Positions 26,065 through 35,158 of a stretch of DNA of 64,000 nucleotides are shown here, piece by piece. How positions within the stretch are numbered: position 1 is the stretch's first letter; every line of letters begins with the position of its first letter. The notes below the pieces were generated by a model that saw only the letters and a list, made by a program, of their open reading frames with translations, was not told the DNA's origin and made no database searches. This stretch comes from Arcanobacterium buesumense (GTDB lineage Bacteria; Actinomycetota; Actinomycetes; Actinomycetales; Actinomycetaceae), in assembly GCF_012563545.1 (NCBI RefSeq), contig NZ_CP050804.1:620001-684000 (forward strand). Reading direction: 5' to 3'. A program made the position numbers and the translations under genes.

Positions 26065-27377
26065 GTTCTGAGCACGTGAGTATCGACTACGATTTTGACG
26101 TTATCGTTGTAGGAGCTGGCATTGCTGGTTTAACAACCGCGTACTTGCTGGCGAAAGACGGTCACGAAGTATTGTTGGCCGAACGCGGTAACGAGCCAGG
26201 GGAGAAGAATCTTTCCGGCGGAGTTTTCTATTCGCGTGTGATGGACGAGATTTTCGAAGATTTCTCCACCCAAGCACCAGTTGAGCGCTCGATTACCCGC
26301 AACGTATTGACCTTGCTGAATGCGGAGTCGGCTGTGTCGGTGGACTATTGGGATGCCTCGCTTGCCGAACCCACCAATGCGGTGACGGTGTTGCGCGCCA
26401 AGCTTGATCCGTGGCTTGCCGAGCAGGCAGAAGAAGCCGGTGTGACGGTGATGAGCGGCGTCAAGGTCGATGAGCTTGTGACGAGCGAGTCTGGTGCCGT
26501 ATGCGGTATTCGTGCCGGCGAAGACGTGTTGCATGCGAAGATCGTGGTCTTGGCTGATGGCGTGAATTCTTTCCTTGCTAGGGCTACCGGACTGCGTGAG
26601 GCACCAGCCCCGTCTCACCTGGGTGTGGGTGTGAAGTCGGTTATTCGTATCGGTGAAGACGCAGTGAACCAGCGTTTCGGCGTCGGCGGCGACGACGGCG
26701 TAGCATACGCGCTCGTCGGGGACGCCACCCGCGGGGTGCCAGGCGGCGCCTTCTTGTATACGAACAAGGATTCGATCAGTTTAGGTATCGTGGTCAACAT
26801 TGCTGACCTGGCAAAGTCCGGGCACGACGTCGTCGTTCTCCACGATCATTTCCTGGCCCACCCGTTCATCCAGCCACTCATTGCCGACGGCGAGTTGCTC
26901 GAATACGGCACCCATATGGTTGCCGAAGGCGGGCAAGCGATGGTTGGCCGCCTCGCATTCGATGGTGCAGTGATTGTTGGCGATGCTGCCGGGTTCACGA
27001 TCAACAACGGTTTCGCTATTCGCGGCATGGATTTGGCGGCGGAGTCGGGACGTTGCGCTGCCCAAGCAATTCAATTGGCGTTGAGCACTGGTGATTATTC
27101 GGCATCGACGTTGGCCTCATACGAAGAAAACATTGCCCAGTCGTGGCTAGGTGAGGACATGGCCACGTTCAAGAAAGCTCCAGAGCTACTTGCCAGCACG
27201 CCAGAACTTTACGGTCCGCTCGGCGAATACGCGGCCAATGTGTTGCGCGGGGTATATCGCATGGATCAAACTCCACGCACTAAGATCGCCTCGCTCGTTG
27301 TGAAGAAGATGAAGACGTCCGGGTTGAGCGTGTGGAAGCTCGTAAAGATTATCCGCAAGATTCGAGGAGGACTGTGA
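26061..27377 (+). CDS. fixC: FixC-type flavoprotein dehydrogenase (ETF-quinone oxidoreductase family)
   Basis: 438-aa FAD protein. The dinucleotide motif is VIVVGAGIAGLTTAYLLAKDGHEVLLAER (core GAGIAG, residues about 17-22), followed by KNLSGGVFYSRVMDEI, typical of FixC/ETF-QO. A second FAD contact is VIVGDAAGF near residue 305. The C-terminus is basic (KKMKTSGLSVWKLVKIIRKIR in part), which may bind the membrane. In FixABCX the complex can reduce quinone and a low-potential ferredoxin by electron bifurcation; whether this one bifurcates is inference. Confidence 0.92.
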   Translation: MSSEHVSIDYDFDVIVVGAGIAGLTTAYLLAKDGHEVLLAERGNEPGEKNLSGGVFYSRVMDEIFEDFSTQAPVERSITRNVLTLLNAESAVSVDYWDASLAEPTNAVTVLRAKLDPWLAEQAEEAGVTVMSGVKVDELVTSESGAVCGIRAGEDVLHAKIVVLADGVNSFLARATGLREAPAPSHLGVGVKSVIRIGEDAVNQRFGVGGDDGVAYALVGDATRGVPGGAFLYTNKDSISLGIVVNIADLAKSGHDVVVLHDHFLAHPFIQPLIADGELLEYGTHMVAEGGQAMVGRLAFDGAVIVGDAAGFTINNGFAIRGMDLAAESGRCAAQAIQLALSTGDYSASTLASYEENIAQSWLGEDMATFKKAPELLASTPELYGPLGEYAANVLRGVYRMDQTPRTKIASLVVKKMKTSGLSVWKLVKIIRKIRGGL

Positions 27378-27679
27378 TGGCTAAGAGCGAGTTTTCACTT
27401 CCGCCACTTAATCGCCGATTAGCTGGTAATTCTTATGAAACCGACGACGGCAATTCACATATCGAGGTTCACCAAGAAGAGCTGGCTGCGAGTGGTTTTG
27501 CTGATACGCTTATCCGTATTTGCCCAGCAAAGGTGTATTCAAAGAACTCTGATGGAACGGTAGCTGCTGAATATGCGGCATGTTTAGAGTGCGGTACGTG
27601 TCTGGCGCTGGCGCCAGCGGGTACATTGAGTTGGCACTACCCACGTTCCGGTATGGGTATTAGTTATCGTGAAGGTTAA
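27377..27679 (+). CDS. fixX: Ferredoxin-like protein FixX
   Basis: 100 aa from ATG at 27377, overlapping the fixC stop as TGATG, with GAGGAGG upstream. Four Cys likely bind one 4Fe-4S cluster: one in RICPAKVYS and three in CLECGTC. The following TLSWHYPRSGMGISYREG is the conserved FixX/ETF-QO end. It is the electron-transfer partner of FixC. The operon has no nif genes near it; in non-diazotrophs such sets serve other low-potential reductions. Confidence 0.9.
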   Translation: MAKSEFSLPPLNRRLAGNSYETDDGNSHIEVHQEELAASGFADTLIRICPAKVYSKNSDGTVAAEYAACLECGTCLALAPAGTLSWHYPRSGMGISYREG

Positions 27680-27729
27680 ATAGTAGCTAAGAAATCAGCG
27701 CATAAAGCGCGCTGTTGGGAGAATACGTT

Positions 27730-27760
27730 GCGGGAGATAACCTACGAGGTTATCTCCCGC
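27730..27760. terminator. Hairpin between the convergent fixX and MFS genes
   Basis: Arms 27730-27743 and 27747-27760 form a perfect 14-bp stem with a three-base loop. There is no long T-tract on either strand. Its place between converging genes suggests a bidirectional terminator. Confidence 0.7.
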
Positions 27761-27770
27761 ATTAGTAGCA

Positions 27771-29309
27771 CTATGCAATGGCGCGATTTCGGCGCCATAA
27801 TATTAGAGCTGAAGTCAGTGTTAATGAGGCTAAAAAGACAACAAGGCCTAATGCTAACAGCATGCCTAGAAGCCAATTAGGTTCGTCTGTTGTTATGCGT
27901 TGTCCCGCAAAGAACACTGCTGTAACCATGGCGATACTGATTGCGGTAGCGATACGCTGGCCGGTTTGTAAAAAGCCGCCAGCAGTTCCACCATGGGCAT
28001 GGGGCACATCCATCATTGTCAGAGTTTGATTTGCTGATCCGAAAGCTCCGAAGGCAAAGCCTTGAAACGCCAGCGGGATGGCGGCCCACCAGAAACTCAA
28101 TCCGTGCTCGATTCCCCAGACAACAAGTGCTAAAACACTAGAGCTTGCAACGATGAGGACGGCACAAAACACTTGAATAGCCGCGCCATGCTTAACTGCA
28201 TGGCGACCACTCCACATTGCTCCGATGGCTGAGGAAGCAGCGTTAGGTAACGTTAATAGACCAACGCTTAACGCTACAATTCCTACTCCTGTTTGAAGAT
28301 AAATTGCCACGATTGCCATAATTGCTGGCCCGGCCATGAAGAATAGTGAGCCAGTAAGCGTACCAAGCGCATAGGTAGGCAATTTAAGAAGATCAAGATT
28401 CATCATTGGATAGTGGCCACTATCTTTGTAGTATTTTTCCCATTTTATCCAACCGCCAGTCAACAGCAGACCAATCGGCAAGAAAATCCAAATCCAAGGC
28501 ATGGAATGAGTCATAAACGGTAACATAATAAAAAGTACCGAGAGAGATAGTAATAATGAGCCAACGGGATCGATGTCGATTTTTCCGCGCTTAACAACAA
28601 CTTTTTTGCCAGCTTTAGTGGTTTGCTCAATATATTCTTGTTGTACTTTTTCATGGTTAGGCCCGACAGTTCGCCGTTCCTTACCAAACGGTAGCCATCT
28701 GATAGCTAGAGTTAAGCCAATAAGGCCTAGGGGAACATTAACGAAGAATCCACCACGCCAACCGAGGTCATTACCAAGCCAGCCAATAAGAAAACCAGAC
28801 AAAATTGGGCCGATTGCCACCGATAAGGAGACAACAAGACCGAATAAAGCAAATGCTTTGGCACGGGCATGACCTTCAAAATACTGAAGAATAAGTCCAG
28901 TTGTTTGCGGAGAAAGGATTCCTGCGCCGATACCTTGGACAATACGGAACAGGTTGAGCATCAGTACGTTAGTTGAAATACCGCAAGCCAGCGATGCGAA
29001 GGTAAAAATTGTGAGGCCGACGACGAACAATGATGAGCGTCCTAAAATATCGCCTAAACGTCCGGCTGGAACTAGAACTATGCCAATTGCTAGGGCGTAT
29101 CCAGAAAGAACCCACTGCAGGCCACCATCCGAAGAATGGAGTGCTTCGCTTAATGCCGGGAGCGCATTATTAACAGAACTAACCTGGACAAGTGCCATCA
29201 TCAAGGGCACGAGGAGTACGGTTAAGAGCTGACGTTTATCGTAAACGCGTGTTGATCCAGGTACTGTAAATGCGTGTTCGGCAGGTACCGATCCTTCTTT
29301 TCTTTTCAT
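27771..29309 (-). CDS. MFS drug-efflux transporter, DHA2 (EmrB/QacA) type
   Basis: 512-aa polytopic protein with about 14 hydrophobic segments. The N-terminal half has VNNALPALSEALH, LSGYALAIGIVLVPAGRLGDILGR (the MFS motif A, in parts), RIVQGIGAGILSP and the motif-C-like AIGPILSGFLIG. Proton-driven export of drugs or other small molecules is the family role; the substrate is unknown. A basic cytoplasmic loop of about 35 residues sits near residues 205-240. AGGAAAG lies upstream of the ATG. The gene is monocistronic and opposes fixX. Confidence 0.9.
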   Translation of the reverse strand: MKRKEGSVPAEHAFTVPGSTRVYDKRQLLTVLLVPLMMALVQVSSVNNALPALSEALHSSDGGLQWVLSGYALAIGIVLVPAGRLGDILGRSSLFVVGLTIFTFASLACGISTNVLMLNLFRIVQGIGAGILSPQTTGLILQYFEGHARAKAFALFGLVVSLSVAIGPILSGFLIGWLGNDLGWRGGFFVNVPLGLIGLTLAIRWLPFGKERRTVGPNHEKVQQEYIEQTTKAGKKVVVKRGKIDIDPVGSLLLSLSVLFIMLPFMTHSMPWIWIFLPIGLLLTGGWIKWEKYYKDSGHYPMMNLDLLKLPTYALGTLTGSLFFMAGPAIMAIVAIYLQTGVGIVALSVGLLTLPNAASSAIGAMWSGRHAVKHGAAIQVFCAVLIVASSSVLALVVWGIEHGLSFWWAAIPLAFQGFAFGAFGSANQTLTMMDVPHAHGGTAGGFLQTGQRIATAISIAMVTAVFFAGQRITTDEPNWLLGMLLALGLVVFLASLTLTSALILWRRNRAIA

Positions 29310-29423
29310 CGATTATCTTTCCTCATTAATAGTATGGATCGATACTAATCCTTTCGAATTTCAACTAACAGTGGGCAGGCCACAATTTTGTGGTGATCTT
29401 TATGACCATCTAGGGTAGAGAGT

Positions 29424-29807
29424 ATGAGTGAAACAGTGCGCATTGATGTGTGGTTGTGGTCAGTTCGGCAAACAAAGACACGGAGTTTAGCTACGGCAGA
29501 GTGTAAAGCAGGTCATGTGCGTATCAATGGAACGGTTGCGAAACCGTCGTCGCCAGTGAAAATAGGTGACGAAGTACGCTATCGGTTCCAGGGGTTCGAT
29601 CGTATTTTGCAGGTGACTGGCTTATTGACAAAACGCACGAGTGCTCCGCGCGCTCAAGCCTGTTACACCGATTTAAGCCCGCAACGTCCGAAAATTTTTA
29701 TTCCAATTTTTACTAGGGAACGTGGTACTGGCCGACCCACCAAAAAAGAGCGACGCGAATTGGACCGAATTCTTGGACGTAATTCGAACTACGGTCACAT
29801 GGGGTAG
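29424..29807 (+). CDS. S4-domain RNA-binding protein (Hsp15/HslR-like)
   Basis: 127 aa. The S4 fold is clear at residues 5-65: RIDVWLWSVRQTKTRSLAT, KAGHVRINGTVAKPSSPVKIGDEV (in parts). The C-terminal tail is basic (RGTGRPTKKERRELDRILG). Hsp15-type proteins bind stalled 50S subunits carrying nascent chains. TAGGGT at 29411-29416 with TTGTGG 17 bases before it forms a plausible promoter, leaving little or no leader before the ATG. pyrH follows after 35 bases. Confidence 0.88.
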   Translation: MSETVRIDVWLWSVRQTKTRSLATAECKAGHVRINGTVAKPSSPVKIGDEVRYRFQGFDRILQVTGLLTKRTSAPRAQACYTDLSPQRPKIFIPIFTRERGTGRPTKKERRELDRILGRNSNYGHMG

Positions 29808-29810
29808 AAT
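29782..29810 (+). promoter_or_regulatory. Candidate promoter of pyrH
   Basis: TTCGAA (29783-29788) and TAGAAT (29805-29810) are 16 bases apart, 33 bases before the pyrH ATG. The pair overlaps the end of the S4-domain gene. The -35 match is weak. Confidence 0.35.
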
Positions 29811-29842
29811 CTTTGTAGCGCGAACTAGATGAAAGGTGCACC

Positions 29843-30589
29843 ATGTCTTTTGATATGGCCGCGCACGGCACGCGCCGTGTGCTGTTGAAACTGTCAGGTG
29901 AGGTCTTTGGTGGTGGCGACATCGGCCTTGATACTCAAGTACTTCGCCGTACTGCGCAAGAAATTGCGGAAGCAGTGCGAGCTGGCGTACAAGTAGCCAT
30001 CGTCGTTGGTGGGGGAAACTTCTTCCGTGGCGTGGAACTACAAGAAAACGGTATGGATCGAGCTAGAGCCGATTACATGGGGATGCTAGGAACAGTGATT
30101 AACGCTGTTGCATTGCAAGACTTCCTCGAAAATAGTGGTATCCCAACTCGGGTACAAACTGCGATCACTATGAGCCAAGTTGCGGAAGCCTATATTCCGT
30201 TGCGGGCAATTCGGCATTTGGAAAAAGGAAGAGTTGTTATTTTCGGCGGCGGTGCCGGAATGCCATACTTTTCTACTGATACAGTTTCTGCTCAGCGTGC
30301 TCTTGAATTACGCTGTGATGAACTTTTGGTTGGCAAAAATGGTGTTGATGGGGTCTACACTGCCGATCCGCGGAAAGATCCCACAGCCATCATGCTAGAA
30401 TCAGTCACCTATCAACAAGCTCTCCATGACGGGCTGAAAGTAGTAGACGCAGCGGCGTTTTCTCTCTGCCAAGACAACGGAATGACCATGCGCGTTTTCG
30501 GAATGGGTACACCAGGAAACGTGTCGCGCGCCTTACGCGGTGAAAAGATCGGTACCCTAGTGACATCAACCCCGAAAAGCGAGGACTAA
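29843..30589 (+). CDS. pyrH: UMP kinase
   Basis: 248-aa amino-acid-kinase-family enzyme that makes UDP from UMP. Motifs: [49 protein letters not shown], and [25 protein letters not shown] precedes the ATG. The order pyrH-frr-cdsA-rlmN is canonical. The gene is usually downstream of tsf and here resumes that order after the inserted fix block. Confidence 0.96.
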   Translation: MSFDMAAHGTRRVLLKLSGEVFGGGDIGLDTQVLRRTAQEIAEAVRAGVQVAIVVGGGNFFRGVELQENGMDRARADYMGMLGTVINAVALQDFLENSGIPTRVQTAITMSQVAEAYIPLRAIRHLEKGRVVIFGGGAGMPYFSTDTVSAQRALELRCDELLVGKNGVDGVYTADPRKDPTAIMLESVTYQQALHDGLKVVDAAAFSLCQDNGMTMRVFGMGTPGNVSRALRGEKIGTLVTSTPKSED

Positions 30590-30591
30590 GA

Positions 30592-31149
30592 ATGATTGAC
30601 TCAACATTGCTCGAAGCTGAAGAAAAGATGGGTAAAGCCATCGAAGTAGCACAAAGCGATTTCTCTAAGATTCGTTCTGGACGTGCAAACCCAGAACTGT
30701 TCACATCACTGATTGTGGATTACTATGGTGCGCCAACCCCGCTCCAGCAGCTGGCAACAGTCTCTGTCCCAGAAGCACGTACTGTTCTTATTTCGCCCTA
30801 TGATCGTTCTGCAATGAAAGATATCGAGCGGGCTATTCAAGAGTCTGATTTGGGTGTTAACCCAACTGATGACGGCCAAGTCTTGCGGATCAATCTGCCG
30901 GCATTGACCGAGGAACGTCGTCGTGAATACGTCAAGATTGCTAAGGCAAAGGGCGAGGAAGCCCGTATTTCGATCCGTGCAATTCGCCGTAAAGCTAAGG
31001 AAACCTTAGATAAGATCAAGAAAGACGGCGATGCGGGCGAAGATGACGTCGAGCGCGCTGAAAAAGAACTTGAAACATTGACGAAAAAGTATGTCGATAA
31101 TGTGGATACTCTCCTTGTAGCTAAGGAAAAGGAATTAATGGAGATCTGA
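30592..31149 (+). CDS. frr: Ribosome recycling factor
   Basis: 185 aa, the normal length. It splits post-termination ribosomes with EF-G. Motifs: FSKIRSGRANPELFTSLIVDYYG, TPLQQLATVSVPEARTVLISPYD, NLPALTEERRREYVKIAKAKGEEARISIR (all visible in order). It starts two bases after the pyrH stop and is followed closely by cdsA, so the genes are co-transcribed. Confidence 0.97.
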   Translation: MIDSTLLEAEEKMGKAIEVAQSDFSKIRSGRANPELFTSLIVDYYGAPTPLQQLATVSVPEARTVLISPYDRSAMKDIERAIQESDLGVNPTDDGQVLRINLPALTEERRREYVKIAKAKGEEARISIRAIRRKAKETLDKIKKDGDAGEDDVERAEKELETLTKKYVDNVDTLLVAKEKELMEI

Positions 31150-31151
31150 TC

Positions 31152-32045
31152 TTGACCGCACCAAGTCCAACAAAAAGTCTGTCAATCGTGCAACGACTTC
31201 GGCCACACCCGCCGCGGCCGCCGAAAGAAGTAACCTCTAAGGCTGGACGTAATGTACCAGCTGCAGTAGCAACGGCTGGCGTATTGTTGGGCTTGGTTGG
31301 CCTATCATTGGCCTACAAGATTGAGATTTTCATAGCGTTAGCTATCGTCTTCCTAGTTGCTGGATTATGGGAAATTGCTGGGGCATTTCTTGCTCGTGAC
31401 ATTCGCATTCCGTTTATCCCAGTGGCAATTGGTGGCGTAGGGATGATGGTGGCGACGTGGATTGGGGGCTTGACTCCCGGTTTCCTTGTTTTCCTGATAA
31501 GTGCGCTGATAGTGATTTTGTGGCGTACTTATATGCCAGCACCGAATGCTATGCGAGATGCTATGGCGGGACTTTTCGCGCTTGCTTGGATTGGCATTTT
31601 TTCCATGTTTGCTATTGCTTTGGCGGCGTTAGATAACGGACCATTGGCGATTGTTGCTTTTGTCTTGTTACCGGTAGCTTCGGATACGGGTGGCTGGTTA
31701 GCTGGAATAACTTTCGGCAAGCACCCGATAGCACCATCGATTTCGCCAAAGAAATCGTGGGAGGGGTTTATCGGTTCTACGATTGGCGCACTTTTAGCGG
31801 CTGGCTTAACTGTCTGGTTCGCACTTGGTATGCCATGGTACGCAGCTGTTGTTATCGGCTTGATCACGCCGATTTTTGCCACCGCAGGTGACTTCGCAGA
31901 GTCACTATTGAAACGTGATCTTGGCGTTAAAGATATGGGATCGGTCTTCCCAGGACACGGTGGGGTACTAGATAGGGTAGATTCACTTTTGTTTTGTGCC
32001 CCGATGCTTTATGCCGTGTTAACCTATGGCTTCGGCTTAAGCTAG
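31152..32045 (+). CDS. cdsA: Phosphatidate cytidylyltransferase (CDP-diglyceride synthase)
   Basis: 297-aa integral membrane enzyme that makes CDP-diacylglycerol from phosphatidate and CTP. A Pro/Arg-rich cytoplasmic N-terminus precedes about eight membrane helices. The signature lies near the C-terminus: SPKKSWEGFIGS and LKRDLGVKDMGSVFPGHGGVLDRVDS (in parts). The start is TTG at 31152, two bases after the frr stop, with GGAG seven bases upstream. Confidence 0.94.
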   Translation: MTAPSPTKSLSIVQRLRPHPPRPPKEVTSKAGRNVPAAVATAGVLLGLVGLSLAYKIEIFIALAIVFLVAGLWEIAGAFLARDIRIPFIPVAIGGVGMMVATWIGGLTPGFLVFLISALIVILWRTYMPAPNAMRDAMAGLFALAWIGIFSMFAIALAALDNGPLAIVAFVLLPVASDTGGWLAGITFGKHPIAPSISPKKSWEGFIGSTIGALLAAGLTVWFALGMPWYAAVVIGLITPIFATAGDFAESLLKRDLGVKDMGSVFPGHGGVLDRVDSLLFCAPMLYAVLTYGFGLS

Positions 32046-32083
32046 TTCGGTGTAGCACCTCGTGAATTGTTGCAAGGACTGGA

Positions 32084-33370
32084 ATGAAGAAGACTAAACA
32101 AGTTATGCCCCGCGTGGAGCAAGGCCCGCGCCCGTCGCTGTCGTTTACTGAACAGCGTCATGGTAAACCGCCACGGCATTTGGTCGATCTCAGTCGCAGT
32201 GAGCGGCGTGCGATGTTTGCCAATGAGGGATATTCACAGTTTCGAGCTGATCAGATATCGCGCCATTATTTTGAGCATAATTGTATTGATCCAGACCAGA
32301 TGACTGATCTTCCGCAAACGCAGCGAACCGAGTTGGCTAAGACTTTTTTGCCCCAGTTGATAACAAAAGTTCGTGACCAAATCGCTGACGGTGGCACGAC
32401 GATTAAAACATTGTGGAAACTGTTTGACGGGGCGGTTGTTGAATCGGTATTGATGAAATATCCAGACCGGGCGACGCTTTGTATTTCCTCGCAGGCAGGC
32501 TGTGGTATGGCATGCCCATTTTGTGCTACCGGCCAAGCTGGTTTGACTCGAAATCTGACTACGGCTGAGATTCTCGAGCAGTTGCGATATGCCCGTAAAG
32601 CTGCTGCTGAAGGAGTTTTTGGCGAGTCAGTGCGAGTAACGAACGTGGTATTTATGGGTATGGGCGAACCACTAGCCAATTATTCTGCAGTGCGTGACGC
32701 GTTGCATCGGATGGTAGATCCTGTTCCTGCTGGTTTTGGTATGTCAGCTCGTAATATTACTGTCTCAACAGTTGGCATGGTTCCGGTTATTAAGAAATTA
32801 GCCAATGAAGGTTTACCGGTGACGTTGGCGGTGTCGCTACACGCTCCAGATGATGGTTTACGCGATGATCTTATTCCGATTAATTCACGCTATAAAGTGG
32901 GTGAATTATTGGATAGTGCGCGGCATTATTTTGTGCGTACTGGCCGGCGGGTGTCCATTGAGTACGCGTTGATTAAAGATATGAATGATCATCAGTGGCG
33001 GGCAGAATTATTAGCGGCCGAACTTAATTCACGCGGCCGTGGTTGGGCGCATGTCAATCCAATTCCGCTTAATCCTACCCCTGGATCAATTTGGACAGCG
33101 TCAACAGCGGCAGATACGCGAACTTTTGTTCAAACATTGACTAAGGCTGGGATCTCGACGACGATCCGTGACACTCGTGGTTCAGATATTGATGGGGCTT
33201 GTGGTCAGTTAGCTGCCGAGGTTGTTGATCGGGAGCATGTCTCACGACGGGCAGCCCAAGCTCAAGCTGCGGTGGATGCGCGTATTGATGCCCATCGTAG
33301 TGAACCTCAAGATTTTGATTCGACACTAGCCGCGATAGCGGCAACGAAGAATGGAGAAAGCGATGACTGA
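32084..33370 (+). CDS. rlmN: Dual-specificity rRNA/tRNA C2-adenine methyltransferase RlmN
   Basis: Radical-SAM enzyme that methylates A2503 of 23S rRNA and A37 of some tRNAs. The cluster-binding cysteines are Cys140, Cys144 and Cys147 in AGCGMACPFCATGQAG. Other motifs are NVVFMGMGEPLANY, LAVSLHAPDD, and the C-terminal RDTRGSDIDGACGQL with the methyl-carrier Cys. At 428 aa it has a longer basic N-terminus and a C-terminal extension of about 50 residues. Its last codons overlap the next gene by eight bases. Confidence 0.95.
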   Translation: MKKTKQVMPRVEQGPRPSLSFTEQRHGKPPRHLVDLSRSERRAMFANEGYSQFRADQISRHYFEHNCIDPDQMTDLPQTQRTELAKTFLPQLITKVRDQIADGGTTIKTLWKLFDGAVVESVLMKYPDRATLCISSQAGCGMACPFCATGQAGLTRNLTTAEILEQLRYARKAAAEGVFGESVRVTNVVFMGMGEPLANYSAVRDALHRMVDPVPAGFGMSARNITVSTVGMVPVIKKLANEGLPVTLAVSLHAPDDGLRDDLIPINSRYKVGELLDSARHYFVRTGRRVSIEYALIKDMNDHQWRAELLAAELNSRGRGWAHVNPIPLNPTPGSIWTASTAADTRTFVQTLTKAGISTTIRDTRGSDIDGACGQLAAEVVDREHVSRRAAQAQAAVDARIDAHRSEPQDFDSTLAAIAATKNGESDD

Positions 33371-33914
33371 TACGTTTGCTCGGGTTGGCTGGTTTCGTTC
33401 CGGGTACGATCCCGCTCAGGTCGATTCATTTTTAACGCAAGCCAAAAATGCCTATGCTGCTGGACCAGAAGACACTTCTGAGATTAATGAAGAAACTGTC
33501 CGGAATATGTCATTTGGGTGGGTGCGTAATGGGTACCATGCTCAGCTAGTGGATGCCGCATTAGACCGGCTAGAACGTGCTTTTGTACAACGGCGCCGTG
33601 CTAACCGTGTTCGAGAAGCTGGTGAGGAACAGTGGTTACGCGAAACCTATGAGCGAGCAACTAGCTTGTATCCTCGGTTGCGCCGTGCGCCTGGAAAACG
33701 GTTTGCGCATCCGGAAGGTAAGGGATACGCGATTGCTGATGTGGATGCGATGATGGAACGTATTATTGCTTTCTTTGATAACGCTGAGTCCTTGACATCG
33801 GCGGATATTAGGAACGCAACATTCGCTTCAGCTTCCGGTGATAATGCTTATGATGAAGCGGTTGTAGACGTGTTCTTAGATCGGGTTATTTCGGTTTTGC
33901 TAAGTGTGGAATGA
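33363..33914 (+). CDS. DivIVA-domain-like protein with four repeated modules
   Basis: 183 aa from ATG at 33363 with GGAG eight bases upstream. DivIVA-like lipid-binding modules share the pattern F-x-GY-x-x-x-x-VD. Four are visible: WFRSGYDPAQVDSFL (about 9-24), WVRNGYHAQLVDAALDRL (about 52-70), HPEGKGYAIADVDAMMERI (about 116-135) and DNAYDEAVVDVFLDRV (about 160-176). There is no long coiled coil, unlike Wag31/DivIVA itself. The function is unknown; a membrane-curvature or division role is a guess from the domain. It overlaps rlmN by 8 bases and dxr by 4. Confidence 0.8.
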   Translation: MTDTFARVGWFRSGYDPAQVDSFLTQAKNAYAAGPEDTSEINEETVRNMSFGWVRNGYHAQLVDAALDRLERAFVQRRRANRVREAGEEQWLRETYERATSLYPRLRRAPGKRFAHPEGKGYAIADVDAMMERIIAFFDNAESLTSADIRNATFASASGDNAYDEAVVDVFLDRVISVLLSVE

Positions 33915-35140
33915 TGCGAAACGTCATTATTCTGGGATCGACTGGGTCGATCGGTACGCAAACGCTCGATGTTATCTCACGCCATCGGGATATCTTTCAT
34001 GTCCAGGCTTTAGGTGCAGGTGGTTCGCGGATTTCGCTCCTTGTACAACAAGCTGGAGAATTTGATGTTCCTATTGTGGGCTTGGCTGACCGTGAGGCTG
34101 CCGATGAGTTTAGTGCACAGTGGCGGCAACTGTTCGCGCATCGTGCTATGCCACAACTTATTGCTGGGCCACAAGCTATGGTTGAGCTGGCTGGTTTAGG
34201 CACAGGTACGAGCATTGAATCTTCTGACGTGGTAGTGAACGGTATTACTGGCTCTGTTGGTTTAATGCCTACATTGACAGCATTGCGTTCCGGTGCGACC
34301 TTAGCATTAGCGAATAAAGAGTCTTTGGTTGTTGGAGGGGGACTAGTCCGTGAGGCAATGTCATGGCCCGGCCAAATTGTTCCGGTAGATTCCGAACATT
34401 CGGCTATTGCTCAAGCATTGCGTTCGGGCCGTCACCGTAAGGGGCTAACATCGCCTATTGTTGATGGCACAAGCGAAGTCAATCGAATCATTTTAACGGC
34501 TTCTGGTGGGCCATTCCGGGGCAAAAAACGTCATGAGCTTACTGACGTGACGGCGCAACAGGCTCTTGACCATCCCACGTGGGCGATGGGGCCAGTGGTA
34601 ACGATTAACTCATCAACTTTAATGAATAAAGGCCTGGAGTTGATAGAAGCAGCCTACTTGTTTGATGTCGAGCCAACGAATATTGTTCCGATTGTTCATC
34701 CGCAGTCAGTGATTCACTCAATGGTAGAGTTCATCGATGGTTCCACGATCGCTCAAGCTTCTCAACCAGATATGCGGTTGCCGATTGCGTTGGGCATTTC
34801 GTGGCCGGATCGCCTCAGCGATGTTACGCCGTATCACCCGTGGGATCAGCCCACTGCGTGGACTTTTGAGCCGCTTGATCATGAGGTTTTTCCGGCAGTA
34901 AAGCTAGCACAGCAAGCCGTTGCTACTTCTTCGTTACATCCGGCACTTTTGAATGCGGCGAACGAAGAATGTGTTAGTGCGTTTTTAGCTGGAAAAATAC
35001 CATATTTAGATATTGTTGATACGGTTGACGAGGTGTTGAATATGATGGACATCCCCGCGCAACGAGATATTGATACCTTACTTGAAACCGAACAGCAGGC
35101 TCGGGTATTAGCACACGATGTTATGCGTCGGCGTGCCTAA
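33911..35140 (+). CDS. dxr: 1-deoxy-D-xylulose 5-phosphate reductoisomerase
   Basis: Second enzyme of the MEP isoprenoid pathway. The 409-aa protein has the NADPH motif ILGSTGSIGTQTLDVI at the N-terminus, ALANKESLVVGGGLV, VPVDSEHSAIAQAL (metal and substrate ligands), SGGPFRG, and HPTWAMGPVVTINSSTLMNKGLELIEA (in parts). The start overlaps the DivIVA-like gene as ATGATG. The pathway enzyme ispG lies two genes on, with rseP between, a common bacterial order. Confidence 0.96.
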   Translation: MMRNVIILGSTGSIGTQTLDVISRHRDIFHVQALGAGGSRISLLVQQAGEFDVPIVGLADREAADEFSAQWRQLFAHRAMPQLIAGPQAMVELAGLGTGTSIESSDVVVNGITGSVGLMPTLTALRSGATLALANKESLVVGGGLVREAMSWPGQIVPVDSEHSAIAQALRSGRHRKGLTSPIVDGTSEVNRIILTASGGPFRGKKRHELTDVTAQQALDHPTWAMGPVVTINSSTLMNKGLELIEAAYLFDVEPTNIVPIVHPQSVIHSMVEFIDGSTIAQASQPDMRLPIALGISWPDRLSDVTPYHPWDQPTAWTFEPLDHEVFPAVKLAQQAVATSSLHPALLNAANEECVSAFLAGKIPYLDIVDTVDEVLNMMDIPAQRDIDTLLETEQQARVLAHDVMRRRA

Positions 35141-35158
35141 TTAAACGAAAGTAGAAGA

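Noticed and set aside
27530-27679. FixX apparently missing a cysteine after CLECGTC (reads CLALAP)
   Set aside because: As I recall ETF-quinone oxidoreductases, one upstream Cys plus the C-x2-C-x2-C set are the four cluster ligands, and all four are present here.
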